A stretch of DNA of 34,454 nt. Source: Clostridia bacterium. GTDB lineage: Bacteria > Bacillota > Clostridia > UMGS1883. The notes beneath the pieces were generated by a model, which saw only the letters and a list, made by a program, of their open reading frames with translations, was not told the origin of the DNA and did no database searches. The translations under genes and the position numbers were made by a program. Of the stretch, positions 31,862 through 34,454 are shown in pieces. Every line of letters starts with the position of its first letter. Position 1 is the first letter of the stretch. Location: assembly GCA_017440585.1 (NCBI GenBank), contig JAFSGW010000062.1, positions 1-34,454 on the forward strand. The letters run 5' to 3'.

Positions 31862-32688
31862 TTAAACCCTTCCCCGTGCACTTCCTTCACATCGGCAATT
31901 ACTGTAAATGCCTTCCCGTCAAGACTTTTTATTCTTTCTAAAAGGTTTGGTATCTCCCTGCCCTTCACAATACACATCAAAAGCATTTTATCCTTATTCT
32001 CATAAATGCCCTTGCCGTATATCCCCGTAACACCACGGTCCATATCCTCAATAATCGCCCTTGCAATCTCCTCATGCTTTTCGGAAATTATATATACGCT
32101 CTTTGCCCAATTACCCCTCACCATGATAAAATCTGTCACCCTGCCCGCCACATACAATGAAATAACAGAATAAAACATAACCGTGTAGTCCTTAAAAGCT
32201 ATTCCCGACAGTGTGATAACAATCCCGTCAATTATCATTATAACGGTTGCAACAGAAACGTGAGGCATTCTTTTATTAATCATCAACGCCGCAAAATCGC
32301 TTCCGCCCGTAGATGCACCCCGTATAACGGTAAGCCCTACGCCAATCCCTGCAAGTATTCCCCCAAAAAGGCTCGCTATCAGCCTGTCCTCGGTGTAAGT
32401 GCCGAAAAGCCCCGTAATTTCCAAAAACAGTGCTAAAAACAAAATACCTGCCAGGGTTTTAAAAATTGCCTCTTTTTTAAGCATTCTGTAGCCCATTACA
32501 AATAAACCTGCATTTATCACAAGGGTGGTAACCGATAAAGGAACATTAAAAAAGTAATAAAGCACCGTTCCAACACCGCTCACACCGCCCGTTGACAGCT
32601 TCATGGGCACTAAAAAGCAGCTTATTCCAATAGCTAAAATAAAAGCCCCCGTTGCAATATATAAATAATCAATTAAAAACCTTTTCAC
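31858..32688 (-). CDS. YitT-family membrane protein (DUF161/DUF2179)
   Basis: A protein of about 276 residues. Five or six membrane segments (residues 1-200) carry the YitT signature CFLVPMKLSTGGVSGVGTVL and IRGASTGGSDFAALMI, followed by a cytoplasmic DUF2179 domain (VYIISEKHEEIARAI, GVTGIYGKGIYENKDKMLL). The transported substrate, if any, is not established for the family. No in-frame ATG is near the start. The GTG at 32688 (VKRFLIDYLYIATGAF) matches the normal family N-terminus and is preferred to TTG codons at 32718 and 32715; the ribosome site (GGTG, five bases upstream) is weak. Confidence 0.9.
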   Translation of the reverse strand: MKRFLIDYLYIATGAFILAIGISCFLVPMKLSTGGVSGVGTVLYYFFNVPLSVTTLVINAGLFVMGYRMLKKEAIFKTLAGILFLALFLEITGLFGTYTEDRLIASLFGGILAGIGVGLTVIRGASTGGSDFAALMINKRMPHVSVATVIMIIDGIVITLSGIAFKDYTVMFYSVISLYVAGRVTDFIMVRGNWAKSVYIISEKHEEIARAIIEDMDRGVTGIYGKGIYENKDKMLLMCIVKGREIPNLLERIKSLDGKAFTVIADVKEVHGEGFK

Positions 32689-32722
32689 AAAATCACCATA
32701 ACTAATTATTCCCAACAAAAAA

Positions 32723-32750
32723 GAGGAAATGCATTAAAACACATTTCCTC
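32723..32750 (-). terminator. Terminator downstream of the gene at 32758
   Basis: GAGGAAATG (32723-32731) pairs with CATTTCCTC (32742-32750); on the minus strand it is followed by six T. It ends the two-gene transcript from 33722. Confidence 0.85.
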
Positions 32751-32757
32751 GTAAAAG

Positions 32758-33231
32758 CTATTTTTCCCATCTTAACCTTGTTATTTCGTACTTTGCAGGC
32801 ATAACATATCCGTCATAAATTTCTTCTCCGTCATACGAAACAAAACAATTTCCAATATAAGACCAATGATTGTTATCCACCAGCCAGGTATTATGCATCA
32901 CATAATAGCATTTATTGTTAGCCGAAACCGCACCGATGCATCTGTACGAAATGGGAAAACCATTCTCATCTGCCACATCGCCCAAAACTTTATAGCAAAG
33001 CTTTTCGGCCTCTTCCTTTGTTATTCCATTCTCCTGTCTTGCCGCCAAAGCTTCAGCATCAGAAACGGGAATCTCTACTGTGTAAGGTAAAATTTCTTCG
33101 TAATCATTTTCTGTTTCAATTTCAATTGTGTTTGGCTTTTGGCAGGCCATTGTTCCCGCCAAAAACGACATTGTCAAAGTAATAACCCATAAAGCAACTA
33201 TTAAAACAACTGCGGTCTTATTCTGTTTCAC
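32758..33231 (-). CDS. Membrane-anchored or secreted protein of unknown function
   Basis: A 157-residue protein with one N-terminal hydrophobic segment (TAVVLIVALWVITLTMSFLA). A possible lipobox-like Cys follows (GTMAC), though its spacing is not ideal. The extracellular remainder has a helical 'ITKEEAEKLCYKVLGD' part and then strands (CYYVMHNTWLVDNNHWSYIGN), reminiscent of small beta domains that accompany PepSY-like repeats. I do not recognise the family. The GTG start overlaps the stop of the upstream gene by four bases (GTGA) and has AAAGGAG seven bases before it. Confidence 0.75.
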   Translation of the reverse strand: MKQNKTAVVLIVALWVITLTMSFLAGTMACQKPNTIEIETENDYEEILPYTVEIPVSDAEALAARQENGITKEEAEKLCYKVLGDVADENGFPISYRCIGAVSANNKCYYVMHNTWLVDNNHWSYIGNCFVSYDGEEIYDGYVMPAKYEITRLRWEK

Positions 33232-33722
33232 TTCTCTACTCCTTTCAATCCGATATCGACCTTAAGCCTTTTTTTAATAAAGGCTATTTTCTCCTTGTCT
33301 TTCTTGCATCTTACATTGATTCTGTAGCCATCCTTTACCGAAGATGAATAAACCTTTAAATACTGCTCCAAAGATAGTATTCTGAATGTTACCCCCTCTT
33401 CAGTCTGCTGCTTTATTTCCGGCAACTTAATCCCTGCAAAATCCTCCAGCTCTTCAAGAGAAGCATAGGAATAATGAACATCATCTTTTTGAAAGGTGTG
33501 CTCGTGCTCATCAATCAGAGCATAGCCCTCCTCTTCCAAAGCATCCTTCAGCTCATTCCATCGCTCTTTTATAAAAGTCTCAGGTATCAGAATATCAATA
33601 TCATCAGCACCAAGCTTTTCGCCTGTTATGTACTCAAGCCCCAAAGAGCCGTACAACAATGGTATAATGTCAAACCTTTCTGCAAGTAATCCTGCATTTT
33701 CAAAAAACAACGCTTTTTTCAT
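33228..33722 (-). CDS. Nucleotidyltransferase-fold protein
   Basis: A 164-residue protein with LLYGSLGLEYITGEK followed by DDIDILIP. That arrangement, a Gly-Ser turn and then Asp-x-Asp, is the core of the minimal nucleotidyltransferase fold. Related Firmicutes proteins are sometimes labelled phosphoribosylanthranilate isomerase, which the motifs here do not support. The C-terminal half (ILSLEQYLKVYSSSVKDGYR) is helical and basic. Substrate unknown. ATG 33722 is preferred (GGAG six bases upstream) over TTG 33734, which lies inside the ribosome site. It is translationally coupled to the next gene. Confidence 0.75.
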   Translation of the reverse strand: MKKALFFENAGLLAERFDIIPLLYGSLGLEYITGEKLGADDIDILIPETFIKERWNELKDALEEEGYALIDEHEHTFQKDDVHYSYASLEELEDFAGIKLPEIKQQTEEGVTFRILSLEQYLKVYSSSVKDGYRINVRCKKDKEKIAFIKKRLKVDIGLKGVEK

Positions 33723-33772
33723 ATATCTCTCCAATAACCAGAATCGGTGAATTAATGTTTTAAATCGTATAG

Positions 33773-33785
33773 ACTTGACTCAAGT
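33773..33785. promoter_or_regulatory. Palindrome upstream of the nucleotidyltransferase-like gene
   Basis: ACTTGA-C-TCAAGT, perfect 13-bp dyad, with another ACTTGA half site at 33793-33798. It lies about 50 bp before the start codon at 33722, where an operator would be expected. A clear -10 was not identified. Confidence 0.4.
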
Positions 33786-33804
33786 AAAACATACTTGAAC
33801 AAAA

Positions 33805-34248
33805 TTATTTATATGTGTAATAGTCATCACTACACGGTTGAAATTCTTCACAAACATCAAACAATGTGCGACTCCTCTTTTCCCGTTCTGTACTATCTTC
33901 TGTTATAAAGTACAAGTCTGATTTGCATTTAGGTTCAAAATCATTGACACAAAAGATCTCATTATCTTTGTCACCAATTGGGCAAAAGTTTCCATGTCTA
34001 CAAGTATAACATGAATGTATTTCATATTTATCTTTTAATATTTTTGAAAGTTCCATAAAAATACTTTCTGTATTTCCTGTTAATTCAATCTTTTCTTCAT
34101 CTAAAAGCATTGAAAACTTATCAATTTCTGTATCTTCATCAAACTGCATTTCAACATCAAAAACTTTAACTTTATCTAATGTTTTTAAGTGCAAAGAAAA
34201 GTTTTCTTTTTCAATACATTCACATCTCCTTTCGCCAAAATTCGACAT
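33805..34248 (-). CDS. Cysteine-rich small protein of unknown function
   Basis: A protein of about 147 residues without a signal peptide. An N-terminal beta-rich part (FSLHLKTLDKVKVFDVEMQF) is followed by a Cys cluster: CYTCRHGNFCPIG, a later FCVNDFEPKC, and FDVCEEFQPC. This pattern suggests metal binding or a structural zinc knuckle; it recalls small clostridial proteins of the DUF6304 type, from memory only. The start is unclear. The ATG at 34248 lies within the repeat and lacks a ribosome site. The frame is open to 34281 through the repeat. The strong AAAGGAG (34232-34226) precedes no in-frame ATG, GTG or TTG, only an ATT at 34215. Confidence 0.65.
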   Translation of the reverse strand: MSNFGERRCECIEKENFSLHLKTLDKVKVFDVEMQFDEDTEIDKFSMLLDEEKIELTGNTESIFMELSKILKDKYEIHSCYTCRHGNFCPIGDKDNEIFCVNDFEPKCKSDLYFITEDSTEREKRSRTLFDVCEEFQPCSDDYYTYK

Positions 34249-34281
34249 ATTCTTATTGCGACATATAAGGTTTAGATGCAA
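34244..34281 (-). repeat. 38-bp leader repeat, copy 2
   Basis: 35 of 38 bases match 538-575. On the minus strand it holds TGTCGCA (34263-34257) and, overlapping its end, TGTCGAA (34247-34241) 16 bp apart; the second is a perfect Spo0A-box heptamer. Its plus-strand end, AAGGTTT-AGATGC-AAACCTT (34267-34286), is a small hairpin followed by three T. Confidence 0.7.
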
Positions 34282-34325
34282 ACCTTTTTGCTGTCAGTTT
34301 CGTGTTAAGTTAAGGTCAAAAAATA

Positions 34326-34454
34326 TTATTTCTTTGCAATTACAATTGGTTGGTAAAAACCTGTTTCTTCAGGGAGTTTCCATACCACACTGCTACAACC
34401 ATTAGAAAGAAGTATGTTTGTGAGTTCTTTTCTCCGAACCGCCCTGTATTCACA
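34326..34454 (-). CDS. Class I SAM-dependent methyltransferase, C-terminal end (runs off the window)
   Basis: Forty-two codons and a TAA are present on the minus strand, entering from the right edge. The sequence begins CEYRAVRRKELTNILLSNG and ends with WKLPEETGFYQPIVIAKK. The 'R...R.ELT.LL...G' helix followed by a strand and 'GFYQPIVIA.K' is the usual last part of small Methyltransf_11/25-type enzymes. The substrate cannot be told. It is followed by the gap that contains leader repeat copy 2 and no obvious terminator on the minus strand. Confidence 0.75.
   Translation of the reverse strand, partial: CEYRAVRRKELTNILLSNGCSSVVWKLPEETGFYQPIVIAKK

Noticed and set aside
33228..33722. Phosphoribosylanthranilate isomerase
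   Set aside because: No TIM-barrel motifs; the Gly-Ser...Asp-Ile-Asp pattern indicates a nucleotidyltransferase fold.

Overview
The window looks like a chromosomal segment of an anaerobic, Gram-positive Clostridia-type bacterium, probably an uncultured gut lineage. The support is indirect: two BlaI/M56 regulatory modules, S-layer-homology (SLH), WG-repeat and BspA-type leucine-rich surface proteins, a HydE [FeFe]-hydrogenase maturase, AzlCD, YitT, strong AGGAGG-type ribosome sites, and TTGACA/TATAAT promoters. No RNA gene, CRISPR array, prophage or transposase was seen. Base use is moderately AT-rich, and no gene stands out by eye as recently transferred.

Layout. 1-1 kb: the N-terminal part of a lipoprotein and a small unknown gene, both leftward. 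1.1-4.1 kb: BlaI repressor plus M56 metallopeptidase receptor (module 1) behind a clear promoter with two operators. 4.1-6.3 kb: topB. 6.3-6.87 kb: a 590-bp gene-free stretch holding an array of seven small palindromes and copy A of a structured repeat. 6.87-9.3 kb: a RyR-domain membrane protein and a Gfo/Idh/MocA oxidoreductase. 9.4-14 kb: a secreted GH127 enzyme divergent from an AraC-type regulator and hydE. 14.1-15.2 kb: mnmA. 15.2-18.8 kb: leftward operon of metallophosphoesterase, zinc-ribbon membrane protein, alpha/beta hydrolase and SLH-serpin. 19-19.7 kb: a RadC-like protein, followed by copy B of the structured repeat. 19.9-24.4 kb: a tightly packed six-gene leftward operon (aldo/keto reductase, GH43, esterase, AzlC, AzlD, histidine phosphatase). 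24.5-31.8 kb: a second BlaI/M56 module whose receptor carries DUF6273 and WG repeats, with an overlapping secreted WG-repeat protein and a large BspA-like protein. 31.8-34.45 kb: YitT, two small overlapping genes, a cysteine-rich protein, and the C-terminal end of a methyltransferase.

How it fits together. The GH127 and GH43 enzymes, the esterase and the AraC-type regulator suggest use of arabinose-containing plant polysaccharide. The serpin, LRR, WG and lipoproteins form a large exported set. The two BlaI/M56 modules have the protease-receptor/repressor logic of BlaR1-BlaI, but their receptors lack a penicillin-binding domain and carry repeat-type extracellular domains instead. They look like sensors for something other than beta-lactams. 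The other notable content is non-coding: a compensatory-mutation-supported structured repeat in two copies, a palindrome array whose spacer flips orientation halfway, a 38-bp leader repeat at both ends of the window, and a long near-perfect inverted repeat between two surface-protein genes.
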